Shown piece by piece: positions 13,563-26,087 of a stretch of DNA of 64,000 nucleotides. Source of the stretch: Prostheceraeus crozeri (taxonomy: Eukaryota > Platyhelminthes > Polycladida > Euryleptidae); the NCBI GenBank assembly GCA_907163375.1, contig CAJQUW010007434.1:1-64000 (forward strand), written 5' to 3'. Position 1 is the stretch's first letter, and every line of letters starts with the position of its first letter. Position numbers and translations under genes: made by a program. Under the pieces are notes generated by a model. That model was given only the letters and a program-made list of their open reading frames with translations. It did not search any database and was not told where the DNA came from.

Positions 13563-14296
13563 TCGTTTGTTCCCGATTCCACCAGGGTTGGACGTTCCTG
13601 CGATGACTTTCTTCCACGCTTTCCGATCTAGAGCAGTGTCCTCCTTGACCTTCAGTTGTTCTAGGTCTTCTTTGACACAGGCATATCACATTTTCTTCGG
13701 TCTTCCTGGTGGACGGCGACCGTCAATCGAAAGATGGTATACCTCACCGATGATGTTATCAGTTGCTCTCCTTACATGCCCGAACCACCGCAAGCGTTTC
13801 TGACGTAGGCGAATAGGAAGTTCGGGTATGCCGCACAGTCTTGCCACTTCATCACTTGGTACATTGTCCTTCAGCTTCACATGTGCCATATAACGCAGAA
13901 TTCGCCTATCAACGCCTCTTAGCTGCTCTATCAATTTTTGAGTGAGTGGCCACGTTTCCGCACCATAAGTTAGGACGGATCTTGTGCACAACTCGTATAT
14001 GTGTGCCCTGTAACTCAACGGAATGACTTGCAATAGGCTGGCTAGTTCCCGCCACTTCTTCCACGCGATTGCAATGCGCGCTCTGACTGCACTTTCCGTT
14101 CCGGCTTCTCTATCCAGGACATCCCCAAGATAGCAGAACCGTCATGCCGTTGATTTCTAGAGAGTCATCGCCGTCTGCAGATTTGCCATTCACACACTTT
14201 CGACAACGGAAACTGTGGACTCCATTGAGGGCACGAAGTCCGGAACACTTCTTGTGGCACCACATTTTGCACGAAACACAGAAGATAGAGTTCACC
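13563..14296 (-). pseudogene. LINE reverse transcriptase, C-terminal fragment
   Basis: Minus-strand frames give the C-terminal part of a non-LTR retrotransposon polyprotein of the kind often annotated as craniofacial-development-protein-like. In order: a Cys/His motif (FCVSCKMWCHKKCSG and FRCRKC), then FCYLGDVLDREAGTESAV, then LTYGAETWPLT, RLRWFGHVRR and GRRPPGRPKKM. The tail continues in another frame as ACVKEDLEQLK to the 3' end near 13563. At least two frame changes are visible (near 14130 and 13690). The 5' side stops abruptly at about 14296, the usual 5' truncation of LINE copies. Confidence 0.85.
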
Positions 14297-15311
14297 CCGA
14301 CAGAAAATACTCATAAAACGAAGAGACTCATATCAGGAAGATATGACGAAACCCTGAAAAGTCTGAAGGATGCGGATGCAAATCTGAAGGTTTTCTGAAT
14401 GAAATGTCGAAACTAATAGATGAGAAAATCTGGAATCAGACAGACTATTTCAAAAGTTCATGAAAAGAAGGATGATAAGTGTGAACCAGAGTTTTACTAT
14501 ACATCAAATTTTAAATATTTTGTATTTACCATGAATTTTGCTTATCTCATTCTTTTCCTGATAATGGCTATGGTATAAATAGTCGAAATATATTGACCAA
14601 CCTTTTGTACGATTTTACAATAAATAACTTGACTTTCTTTCAAAACAATTTTCAATTTCATGAACTGTCAAGGCATATTTCCTCAGCTGGTACTTGTAGC
14701 TAAATACTAGGTGCATTTCTAGACATTTCGGTATATTTTCAGTTGACTAGTTTCTATTGCATGTATTGTATATGTGCATGCAAGAAGTGCATTTACGGGA
14801 TCAATGAAACAACATGAAGATTATGCAATTCAATTACAATGCGACTTATTGTCATGCATATGAAGCAGTAAGTTCATTGAGCTGGTGGCACTGCATGGGC
14901 ACGATAATCCTGAAAATTCTAAATCCGACCACTGTATCCTGATATGATTTACATGTAGTTCTTCTTCTTATATCTGTGCCAGTACTCTAGGAGGCTAGTT
15001 AAGCATGTCTACTCGTATATTACAATCTCATTCTACATGTGTCCTTTGCTGTGTAAGATTGAGTCGATTTTCTTCAATAAGTAATCGGACAAAGATATAT
15101 CTATAATCTATTGCACGCGAGTGTACTAGTAATAGGATCCATAATAACGCCGAATAGGGTTAGTAGAACGGTTTTTAGGTTTTTGACAATCTTGACTACA
15201 TGGTGCCTTTTAGTTGGTGAATGTTTTTAACATTGAATGTCAATGATAATGAATTAAAAATATTATCAAGCTTTATTGAGGCAAATTAATAAACGCTTGA
15301 TTGTTTTACAG
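14297..15311. other. Non-coding stretch before the CACTA transposase
   Basis: AT-rich DNA without a recognisable gene. The last bases before 15312 (TTTTACAG) form a good splice acceptor directly in front of the transposase ATG, so an untranslated upstream exon is possible. Confidence 0.3.
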
Positions 15312-17688
15312 ATGTCCAGTTTTTCGATAGATGATTCATCTGTTTCAATTGGAGAACTCATCGATAGAAGTCGAAGTTCAATAGGAAGTGAAGAGGAGAT
15401 CAGTTCAAATGAAATCTCTGATTATGAGTTATCATCTGTGACTGATTCACCCAAAATTCATGGCGATCCCGAAAACCTCTGCATAGCCATGTCTTATACT
15501 GATATTTCAGATGAATGGAATGACGAACAAGTGAACTCTGATTCTAATATGAGTCAACGGTCCAATCTTTCAGAAGTAGTCCTCAGCGAGGAAATTGTCA
15601 AGTTGCCAAGTTATCATCAATCACATTCGGACAGTGACTCTGAGGATGAGTTTTCTACAAATCTATCAGAACAATTCACATCAACCGTCTCAAACATTGA
15701 AAGACCTGAAATCGTAGCTGCTTTACTATATCTTTGGGCTATAACATCTGGGATATCTAACGCTGCTTTGGACCGTTTCCTAAAATTATCCGCAATAATC
15801 CGACCGAATAGCATGTGGCCGACTTCATACAAAGTTTTGAAATCGTTTGTTGATCGCTACTTCTTGACGGATGAGTATTCTATTGAAAAGTTCTATACTT
15901 GCTCCTTGTGCTCAGTCAAATGCATCAACACGACTCATAATGATAGAAATAGCATATTTATTCCGTCGCTGTCTAGTCAAGTTATTACATTACTGACAAA
16001 TAAGCTGACATGTATGAAGAATTACGAAGAACATCTAGCGCAATTTTCAAACACCGACGTACTTAATAGCTCGTACGCAAAAAATAATTTGCAGTTATCA
16101 TCGTCTGAGAACTTACATTTACACTTCCTAGTATGTGCTGATGGAGCAAGCTACATAAAATCTTCCAATGTATCTTTCTGGCCTGTACAAGCACAGCTGC
16201 TGAATTTACCTCCTGTAGAGCGACAAAAATTTTCCAACTTTACTTTTGTGTTTAGTGGAATCCATCAAAAAACCTGATTTTGACTCGTTTATACCGCTAC
16301 TTTTTGCATCCTTTCCAGAAACAATAGAATTTGGTGACAGCGTAGTTCATTTTCACTTCTCCTTTTTCACGGCTGATCTGCCTGCTATGGCATCTATGTG
16401 TGGAATCAGGCAATTTAACGGGGCATTCTCCTGCCCTAAGTGTCTGCACCCAGGTGAGACTCTGAAGGTATCAGAAAGAGGTCATATTAGGTGCTTCCCA
16501 AAACAGGATATTTCTTTTCCTTTACGCACGACGGACAATTATCAAGAACATGCAAGACTTTCTGAAACGAGCGGACAAATATGCTTTGGGGTCAGGAAGA
16601 ATGCATCCTTGTGTAAGATAATTCCTTTTCCTGATGGATTTATAGTCGATCCCATGCACTGTCTGTTTGAGGGACAAGTGAAGCAAGTTCTTCAAGATAT
16701 GATAAATGCAACCCGCAACGAGCCTTGCTATTTTTCTAATAGAGCTTCTGATTGGACAGATGAAACTCTGAAAATGTGTAGAGGACCCAAGGGTTATAGT
16801 ATGCCATACTGTCTTTCAAAAATCAGTAAATGGAAGGCAAAACATCTAAGAAATTTCATTATTCACATGGGGATTCCAGTTCTGGCAACCGCGGCGAGTG
16901 GAGCGCAGCTGAAACTGTTCATTAGTTCAATGAGTATTTTGTATAATCTTTCGTTTCACCAGTATTCTTCATTATCGTCTATAGAGTATCTTGTCGGGAT
17001 TATCTTGGAGAAATTACCAACGATTTTTGGGCAACGTGCTATGAGAATGAACTTTTATCTACTATCTCACCTCCGTTCCTCTTACCATGAATACGGACCA
17101 ATATCAAACGCCTCAATGTTTGGATTTGAGAGCTCCATAGGCAAATACGAGCAACTTCTGAAAGGTACTCGAGGATTTGGTCAACAGTTAGTCACTAAGT
17201 TCTTGAAATCGAGAGAGGTACATAACGGTTTGACTGCATTGCAATCCATGGAAGTGAATTCGGGGCTTAAAGTTATATCTATTGATTCTGTTCGGTCGGA
17301 GATGTTTTGTACTTCAGAAGACGACAAATACCGGAAAACAACCAATTCGTTTTGCCTTCTCAAGAACGGCAAGGTGGGCAAAATAATTGCGATCATGAAT
17401 AATCAAGTTACGCTGCATATCTTGAAACCAATTTTGTCGGAAAGTATGATAATAATGGAGGGAACTTCGCTCACCGTTGAAGAGAATGATTGGTTGCTGA
17501 AATTGCAAAATATCATGAAAAGTCACCCAAAAATTTTCGGTTATGTCTACGATATCAGCAAAGTGAGCGACACGGTTCAATGTTCAATTGACGATTTAAC
17601 CGCCCCATTGCTGATGATCCCAGCCAAGTCGATAAAAACTTGCGATGCATTTTATTTGGTTCCTATTTATGAATTTATGCATGACTGA
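15312..17688 (+). pseudogene. CACTA (EnSpm/TNP2-type) transposase with one frame change
   Basis: The ATG at 15312 is chosen because the frame upstream lacks a start and a splice acceptor abuts it. The first about 110 residues are acidic and Ser-rich. From there a TNP2-like catalytic region follows: CADGASYIKSS, SFWPVQAQLLNLPPVERQKF, FTADLPAMASMCGIRQFNG with SCPKCLHPGE, then IVDPMHCLFEGQVKQVLQ, the family's D-x-MH-x-LFEG signature. The C-terminal part reaches 17688. Near 16270 the frame changes at an A6 run: with A5 the reading would pass from SGIH straight into KPDFDSF. This may be a single insertion or an assembly error. Total length (about 790 codons) suits a nearly complete transposase. 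No CACTA termini were identified with confidence. Confidence 0.85.
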
Positions 17689-18278
17689 ATCCATTTACAG
17701 GTGTAGCAGCTTGAACATCTTTGATTCCAGTTGATTTTCATATATCTTTCATATGCAGACGAAAAGTCGTTATGACACTTTAATGTAATTGCAACTCTTG
17801 GTTATATTTTGTGATCATCGTGAAAGTGTTAAACTTTACTGTCGGTTTTGTTTAAATGTGGGAACACTCTTCTTCAAAGTGTGCAGTTAGTTTCGCTTAT
17901 GTAAAATTTTACACATTTGAGTGTACATGTATGTGATCTTGTATAAGTGCATGGCAAAGTTTCCTATTTGATTGTCTGACTAAAGATGGTAGAGTCACCA
18001 AACACAGGTTAAGTGTCTAAGTAAGGAATTTTTCGAAGTTCATTTATTATCTGTCATGTAAATAGTACAGTGCATCTTCGATTATCCGGATGATTTTAAC
18101 TTTTTCTATTTTAATGTTGGGGTTCTTTAATTCTTTGTTATTCAATGTATGCGCAATTCTCTTTGTATAGCTGTGTTGCATTTTTCGAGAAGTGATATGG
18201 GCCTACGCTATAAATACTAGGAGAAAGTAATCCATTTTAACCAGAAGGAATACGGGACTGTCATCGCTCTTACTACAT

Positions 18279-18365
18279 ACCGTAAAACCTCTATTTGAAC
18301 GTATGAAACCTTTCCCCGCAATGCCGTTATATTAGAGGTGGCTTTCAAATAGAGGTTTTACGGTA
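18279..18365. repeat. Short foldback MITE
   Basis: Arms TACCGTAAAACCTCTATTTG (18279 onward) and its inverse ending 18365 face each other across about 43 bp. Ends start with TA, as in Tc1/mariner-derived miniatures. No coding capacity. Confidence 0.65.
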
Positions 18366-20052
18366 ATTTCCTCATTTTACTATTAACGTACTCAAGTCTG
18401 TGTTGGCCATGTCGACAAATTGAAGAACATATATGCACTTTTTTGTGCATTCCCCTTAATTTCATATCTTGGAATATTTCATATTTTGAGATAATGTATA
18501 GGCCACGTGACATTGCCAATGTTAGCCAATGAATAAGTTGTTACTTTGTTTTTTTGTTTTTATGCAGTCGAATTGATAGTGCCAATTTTATCGAGAATTA
18601 CGTATTTCAGTGGATTCAAATTATTGCGTTGGTGAACATGTATACGCACATGGCAATATAGTATAATGGCATGTTTTCCATCAACAGTATCAGCATTGGA
18701 ATCCTCAATTAACTTCGAAATGATAGGATGCCAACATTTGATTATCCGGATTTTTCTTTTACCAATCAGATTTTGACCACACCGGCAGGATAATCGAATA
18801 TGTATTGTACACATATTTTTTTGATGAATGGAATGATATGTTTCAGTTGTTAAAACTACGATTCTTGTTTGGTGGTGTCAATGTAATATAGCCTACTTTT
18901 TCTACATTTCTTGCTTATCTATGTGAAAACGATATTTTACAAAAATAATATCTTTTACGATTAGCATTTGTCATTTTATCATCAAATTCCTTTACCAAGC
19001 CATGTTAGTAAATGTTCACTGTCAGTGGTCTTTCAATAAATGAACACGGGCATTCATTGTTTTCAATTAAAATTGAAGTACAGTATATAATAATGGAATA
19101 CTAGAATCAATAGTGTACAGAAGATACTGAATATGTTGGTTTCTCTTAGCAGACGTTGACTTATTCCTACTGACGTCAAAAAGCCAACTACAGTGATAGA
19201 AATACACTGTTTTGGAGAATGACATAATTTTGCACTCTAACTTTTGAATTGCTGACCGATTGACTTCAAAATTGAAATATTTATGATTTAGCATGTAAGG
19301 ATCATTTCATTTCATCATGTCACCAAAATTCCTCAAAACGTAAAGGTCATATCACAAAAATTAGTAAACCGATTATTGTAGAGAAATATTGTTTTATTTT
19401 CTATCGCAAAAAAAATCCTACACTGTATACTTAGTAAATCTGCTACTTTGAAAAACAATGATTATACAGTATTATTTATTTTAAGGTATTTTTTTAAATT
19501 TGATTTTAGGTATTTTGAATCATTCATTAGGGGCACTGCAACATAAATTTACTGAAAAATAAAATGCTTTCTGTCTGAACCTGGTCAATGTTGGCCATCT
19601 ATTCAACTGTAATCCTATATCCAAGTGTAGCTGGGATTATTCAAAGATGGGAATAGATGTCAATTTCAGACTGATCAAACCAAAATATATTTGCATTGCG
19701 AATACATGTGTATGTATTCCAAATTCATCGCATTTTCAAAGCTTGACATGACTAGACTACCGTATGTCATTGACCTTGAACAACCCGGTTTATATCAAAT
19801 GATATTAACTGAGCAACGCTAACATTCAAATATGCCATATCAGAAGGTCGGTTGATAATTTCGTTATATATAGAACTATCTAAATCTGTATATAATTGCA
19901 CGTAATATTAAATGAAAGATCTATAGACAAAAGTGAAAAACTTCAGTGCATGTATTTTTTTCATTGGAATTTTTGATTTAATCGTGTAATAGTTGTTTTG
20001 TAAATGAAAAGCTATTATAGTGATCAGTCTGTACTTGCTGCCTTCTTTGCAG

Positions 20053-20291
20053 ATGGTTGTTTTCCCATTACACGTATTCTCTTAATTCCATTGGATGTTT
20101 CGGGCTTTTCTGCAGCTCATTTCAAGTGGATCGTTATTCCTGGTAAGTTGTAATTATTATGATCATTTATCAGGCACTTTCATGTGGATTGACGTTGTAG
20201 GTGGTCGTTTCCCGGATGCACATGTTCTTTCAATTCCATTCAAAGTTATAATTGGTGCCTTGGAGTTTGGCAGCTCATTTGACATTGCTCG
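20053..20291 (+). other. Two exon-like duplicated segments
   Basis: Segment 20053-20142 is preceded by TTTGCAG and followed by GTAAGT, and is open in one frame (90 nt, phase 1-1; DGCFPITRILLIPLDVSG). Segment 20201-20291 is preceded by GTTGTAG and resembles it (GGRFPDAHVLSIPFKVIIG). A third, weaker unit starts near 20313. They look like duplicated sequence, perhaps exons, but no flanking gene supports them. Confidence 0.25.
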
Positions 20292-20802
20292 GTACGTTGC
20301 GTTTGCTATAGGTAGTCGTTCACGATTGAAGTCACCCACTTTTCCGGATTTTTTGTCCCCTCCTCCACTTCTGTCAACTGACGACTACCCTCACCCCCAG
20401 GTTGACGTCAACCATGCCATGTTTGGCTTATCATAAATGTTCTAATGCTATACTATATAAATTTGTTGAAAGTTTTTGCTGCATTGTCGATGATCTACCA
20501 AACATGAAAAAGGAAAAGTGCTACAGCCTAAAAGGAACGTCTTAGACAATTATTCGTATGGATTCTCTACTTGTATATGAAAGTATGTATTTAAAAGAGG
20601 AATAATTTTCAAAATTTGTGGTTGTTTGAGAATGAGACTAGGTCATTCTCTTCTCTGCAGCTCAGAAATTCTAAGTCGTCACATGACTTTCATCATTTAG
20701 TGTGCGATATAAAGTTTATCGAATATTGATAGATAAGCTCGTGATTATATAATGAACTAGAAATAAGAAAATAAACAAATGATAATTTTTTGTAATTTAA
20801 AA

Positions 20803-20932
20803 TAGCCGATGCTGTTGAAAATATATTCCCAAATTTTCGTCTGTCTCAGAGTGCGTCAGGGGACGACGAAAATTTGAGAATATATTTTAACCCAAACAGT
20901 ATCGGCTATTTTCGATTATTTTTCGGCTATTC
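20803..20932. repeat. Foldback repeat
   Basis: ATAGCCGATGCTGTTGAAAA at the left is mirrored by TTTTAACCCAAACAGTATCGGCTAT at the right, with imperfect arms of about 45 bp that meet around GACGAAAATTT. It is probably a decayed MITE. Confidence 0.6.
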
Positions 20933-23865
20933 AGTTACAATTTGGACATCTTAAATCAATAAAGAACCTGTCTAATGATCTGCGCGTGTCCCGAAATTTG
21001 AAAGAGACATGTGTGAATTTTTGGAAAATCTGGTATACTAATTGCTATCATTTATTCATTCATAAAAGGTAGCTTAATCAGTAAAAGTCAACCATCAAAA
21101 TTTACCTTCCTTCTGAAAATCATGTCAACCTTAGTCAATTTTTTAGTAACCCCTCCCCCTCCTATTTTACGTCACTTGCAAACAACCCCTGTCATGGTTT
21201 CAAAAATGACATAATTTTTGCTTTGTTGCAGGTGGTTAATGCGCGTGCTGATCTCCACATTTGATGCTTTACTTCCTTTGTCCTCGATAACTTTCGGTAC
21301 TCATCTACTCCTCTATTGCTGATCAGTGCTTTAATGTGTGCAATTGGATTGATTATCTGTGGTTGATCTTTCAATATTTTGTGCGCATTGTATGTGATGA
21401 ATACTGCGAAATAATCTTTGTGTTTGTGAAATCCATGGAATTTGTGCATGTCATACTTGCACATCATAATCCTCGACACTAAACGCAGTTATCGTTTTTA
21501 TAGCTGATGACTATACATATATGGCCCCTTGAAGTGTCAGTGGCTCGTACCGCCGGTCGACTAACTTGATATTGTCGTCTTCTTATCAGTAGAAGTGTAA
21601 CAATTGTTACGTTAACGTGTTTCTTTTCACAATGACTTAATGCAACACACTTCTGTTTATGATGTTAAATTATACCGAAGACTTACTGATAATCATAACA
21701 TAGTCTATCGTGTATATGCATTTTTCAAGTCTTGCAATGTCCTAACGTTGTCACCTTGATTATGGTGAATGTTTCGGGAAATTTGTCATCTATGAATGTA
21801 TTGCATTTTATATATATTAGACCCAGTATAACATGGGTTATACAGTGAGATTATATCAACTTCATAATATGTGTCTTAGTGTATCTATGATTTCTGTGTG
21901 TAATTCCTGTTCATAGAATCCTAGAGGACTATCCTAGAATCCTAGCAGGTCTCTTAAAGACGAATTAGATGTGATTTTTGTGTTAGATACTGGTTTTAAT
22001 TGTTTTTAATTAAGTCGTTGTAAATTTTGTCAGAGTAAACCAGAGCTTTGAATTGACTGCTGCGGCTGTGCCTGGAATAAAAGTATGTAAAACAATTCAA
22101 TTCTAATTTTTTTGAAGGTTTGTTCTGTTTTCCTTTTATGCAACTTAATTTAGCTTTTATTATCCAAATTTAGAATAATGTCAATGTTTGTAAGATGTTT
22201 GTAAAGAGTTCGTTGTATGAAGTGAACTTTTTACGTTATGTTTTAACTTCCATGTTTAATGCGTCTGTACACCGATTGTTTTTTGTTAATAGATAAAATC
22301 TATTCATGCCACAATGATCTATGTACTATTTCCTTAATGTGTGAATTTCACGTAGTTCTAGCAGGCAAATCAGATATGATTTACCATGCAATTTATGGAA
22401 ATGTATTTGCTCGTCAGGTTGGTGAAATTCAATTTTTTGAACAGCATGATCGATCTAGAAATGAACTGAGTAGAAATATGTGTGAAGAACCCATTTGTGA
22501 TTACGAGTACCCCATTCGGCAAATAGCTGAGCAATGGATCATTACATATTTCTAACACGAAATGGTCTACTCCACATTCTATCGGAGAATTCAATTCTGT
22601 ATCGATCGTGATGTTTAAAAGCGCATTCCACCTTCCGGGGGCCCATGGTCAACTTCATCAAGTGCATCGTAAAATCATGCATGATTTTTTTAGCAACATC
22701 AAATGTCACATTGATAAATCATTGATGCTGAATTGATCATGGATAATATTCATGCATGGGAATGCATGAATCATGCATTCCCATGCATGAATAATGCATT
22801 CCCATGCATGATTAATTTCTGATACATGCATGAAATCATCCATAAATATCCATGGACGGGCGACTAGGGATTGTCACCGTAGGCTTATAGTGCACATCGG
22901 TAGTACAATTTCAAAATTTTTTCATTGATAACTGCGACCGATGAAGTTGAAGGATTTCACTGGGTTTCTAACAACACATACTCTTTTGCAATTATACGAG
23001 TATATCATACACATGACGCTCGTACATATTTCTTGCATGCTTACTTCCCATTGAAATATCAGTCCAATGAAACCTTTTTGTCGTTAAAAGTGAGATCAGA
23101 CATAAAAGTTACTAATACGCCTCATGTTTTCCTAGAAATGGTCCACTAGGAAAATTGTGCAATATAAAGATGCTACCTTTTTTTTGAGATATTTCATATT
23201 ATCTACGTCTATTGAAATGTATTAAATGTATCAACATACAGCTTACTCAATATGATTCACTAATTTCAATTTTATCTTTTAAGGAACCTACAATTTTCTT
23301 TATTCTTCTGAATTCACTTTACTTTCAATTACTTCTGCTTTCCCAATTCGAATGTTATCGTAAATCAGAAGCCATTTGCTGCAATATATATTCAACGTAA
23401 TAGAACTTATGAAACGTTTTGAGAAGTTTTGTTTATTACTAATATTTTGAAAGACAAGGAGCGGAAACCTAGAACTTACGTTTTGCAGTATATAACTGAT
23501 TTATGAATCCACTTATCAACACTCTATGAAATGGCGGGCATAACGAACAAGAGAAAGAATAGGCATTTACTTCTGACATACAAGGTGTTTCAAAAGTAGG
23601 CTAACAGTAGAAATTGGCCTTGAAAAGCTATGTCTTAATGCTATAGATTAATAAGCTATGTCATAATAATCTTTTTCACGATGCCACAGATAGCTAATAT
23701 GCCTTGTATTCGTAAGGGGCAAAAATTCAATACTCTTTGACATCGCGTAAATCATATTAAAATATCTCATGATCCTCCAGTGTTTTCATGCCTACATATT
23801 TCACTACAACCCAATTTGAATCTATACCGATCATGAGAAGTCGAATAACTATCCAACATCTATCA

Positions 23866-24097
23866 AAAAAAAATTTATTAGGAAACCATGTAAACAAGAT
23901 AGTAGTTGTTTCAGTGTTACTGCGGAGAAGGAAGAACAGCTGACATCCAAATGTCCTTCACCTTTGTTAATTCCAGCCTCCTCTTAGACCATCGTCAGAA
24001 GCTTCTGACGATGGCCTAGAGGAGGCTGAAATTGATAAAGGTATTAACATTAAAACAACTACCATTTTGTTTGCTTGGTTTCCTAACAAAAAAATGA
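23866..24097. repeat. Foldback inserted in the mariner-type element
   Basis: Left arm TTAGGAAACCATGTAAACAA and right arm reading TTAGGAAACCAAGCAAACAA in reverse complement are about 40 bp long. The centre holds a second palindrome, AGCCTCCTCTTAGACCATCG mirrored around AGAAGCTTCT (about 23973-24030). The position is downstream of the transposase stop, so it does not disrupt coding. Confidence 0.65.
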
Positions 24098-24161
24098 ACA
24101 AATGAATAACCAAGGCCTATTCAACATATCAAAAAATTAATCAACTTAAAGTTGCAAAAAT

Positions 24162-25227
24162 TCACGAACGCAAATGCTCAAAATGTCCACCATGGACATC
24201 GGCACATTCTTGTAGTCTTTCGGCCACACTGTGGCACACAGTTCTGCATAAGTTCCTGTCATCACTGATCTCTTGACAGGCATCTGTGATGTAGGAGCGG
24301 AGTTGAGAAAGTGTGTGAGGTTTTCGTCCGTACACTTTCTCCTTTACAACGCCCCAAAAGAAAAAGTCCATCGGAGTTAGATCGGGAGAGCGAGGAGGCC
24401 AAAGGATGCTACCACATCTCCCGATCCACTTTTCATGGAAAAGTGTCATTCAGATAGCTTCTGACACTCACTGCAAAATGCGCTGGTGCACCATCCTGCT
24501 GAAAGTACAGCTCATTGAAGTTGTTCAATGACTGCATCTCAGGAATCGCAAAGGATTGGAGCATTTGAAGGTACACCTCAGCCGTCACAGTTCTTTCAAA
24601 AAAGACTGGCCCAATCACACCGTTGCTTGACATACCGGCCCAGACGGTTAAGCCAGGCTGGTTCAGCTCATTTGTTGATACCATGTGCGGATTTTCAGGG
24701 AACCAGTAGACACAGTTATGTCTATTTACGTGACCTGATAGTTTGAAACTGGCTTCGTCAGACCAAACTATCTTGTCAAGCAAATCTGGGTTCTCCCGAA
24801 TTTCCGACAACATGAGCACAGCAAACTGCAAGCGTCGTTCAGCATCATCCGGTAGAAGGTGCTGCAACAGTCTGGGTCGGTATGGTTTCAACTCAACTTT
24901 CCTCATCAGTCTCCAAGTAGAGCTTAGAGAAATGTCCAACTCCAATGAGGCTCTTCTTGTTGACTTCTTCGGACTTTGAACAAATGTTTGGGCCACTAGC
25001 TCCTCGTTTGATGTTATTGAAACTGATCGAGGGCGTCCTGACTTCGGTGCATTCTCTACCGAACCGGTCTTTTCAAATTTATCTCGAATGCGATAAATAG
25101 CAAATCTTGATGGAGGATTGCTGTGAAAGGCATCTCTCCATTCCATTCGCACCTTTTCAGCATTCTTGTTTTTCCAAAAGGATTTCAAAATCCATTTTCT
25201 CTGATCATCTTTTAGATGACCTGACAT
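24162..25227 (-). pseudogene. mariner/IS630-type DDE transposase, one frame change
   Basis: Start at 25227 (MSGHLKDDQRKWILKSFWK). An N-terminal helix-turn-helix with GSVENAPKSGRPR linker is followed by the DDE core: WSDEASFKLSG (first Asp), YFQQDGAPAHF (second Asp), WPPRSPDLTPMDFFFWG (third Asp), then the C-terminal HGGHFEHLRS. The frame changes once near 24433-24449, between the second and third catalytic motifs. Otherwise full length, about 350 codons. It belongs to the insect/cnidarian-type group whose second motif reads QQDGAP-H, distinct from classic Mos1. Confidence 0.9.
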
Positions 25228-25566
25228 GACAGAAGCAGCAAATTCAAAAAAGCTTCAAGCTTGTTTAATTCACTTCAAGTCAAACTAACAGTGTTTGATT
25301 CAAATCAAATTAATTGAACATATCCATGTACGTAATGTCAGATTGGGTGCTATATCTTGTCCATGATAGATTTCAAAATTCCTTTGCCAATGGAATGCTA
25401 CTGCATAGACTTCTAAATGATAGTAGCAATTACTTCGAAGTCTATGGCTCATGTTGGACTGATCATGGATATCCATCGACTGATTCAGGTGTAAATCGCC
25501 AATAGAACGGTCAACATAGATTTCCTAGGGCAAAATCAACTGTTAGCCTACTTTTGAAACACCTTG

Positions 25567-26087
25567 TATATGTATTTTTTTCCAGTTCAATTTTCACAGA
25601 AGCAGCGTAGAGGATGCTATATACGACGCCAGGACAAAACAGACCGATACGAAAGCAGGAGATGTTAGATATGGCCGTCGTCAACATTCCACTGGACAGT
25701 AATGAATAGGGAAGGGCTTCATCACCTCACCCCAGTAAATGTGGTCGTATGTTGGAATCAGTTGAGATAGATAGTAAGACAATATCTGGAAATAGGTATG
25801 GGAACCGGATATGTCCAAGCTGACTAAAGTAATACATACGATGGCGTTCGACACACGTAGTTTCGCGCCGTGGCTTTCAGGCAGTATGAAGACCGGGATC
25901 ACTATCACTTATGAATGGCATTGACAAAGTAGAATGTCACACATTCTTTCTCCACTCAAGCTGTCCAGGTAGTTGATTGACTTTGGTCTTCGACTCAAGG
26001 AAACTGCAGCACTGAAACGGAAATCGGTGACGGAATTGACGAGCAAATTCGTTAGGATGAAGACACGGACAGAATAATTCAAAATGA
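25567..26087. other. Unassigned stretch
   Basis: An acceptor-like TTTTTTCCAG (to about 25585) is followed by roughly 110 nt of open frame (RSSVEDAIYDARTKQTDTK) that ends at a TAATGA. It is not recognised and has no partner exon. Minus-strand open frames here lack domains. Confidence 0.2.

Larger units (their letters stand above)
17689..23580. other. Long AT-rich non-coding stretch
   Basis: No convincing gene. It contains short foldback repeats (18279-18365, 20803-20932), a pair of exon-like duplicated segments (20053-20291) and a small GCATTCCCATGCATGA repeat (22745-22830). Isolated open frames (for instance 22259-22555) have no recognisable domain. Confidence 0.4.
23581..25566 (-). mobile_element. 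mariner/IS630-type transposon, about 2 kb
   Basis: Perfect terminal inverted repeats (CAAGGTGTTTCAAAAGTAGG and onward) at 23581 and ending at 25566 are flanked by TA at 23579-23580 and 25567-25568. The transposase is on the minus strand. A foldback of about 230 bp sits in its 3' untranslated part. Identical ends and a nearly complete gene indicate a young copy. Confidence 0.9.
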
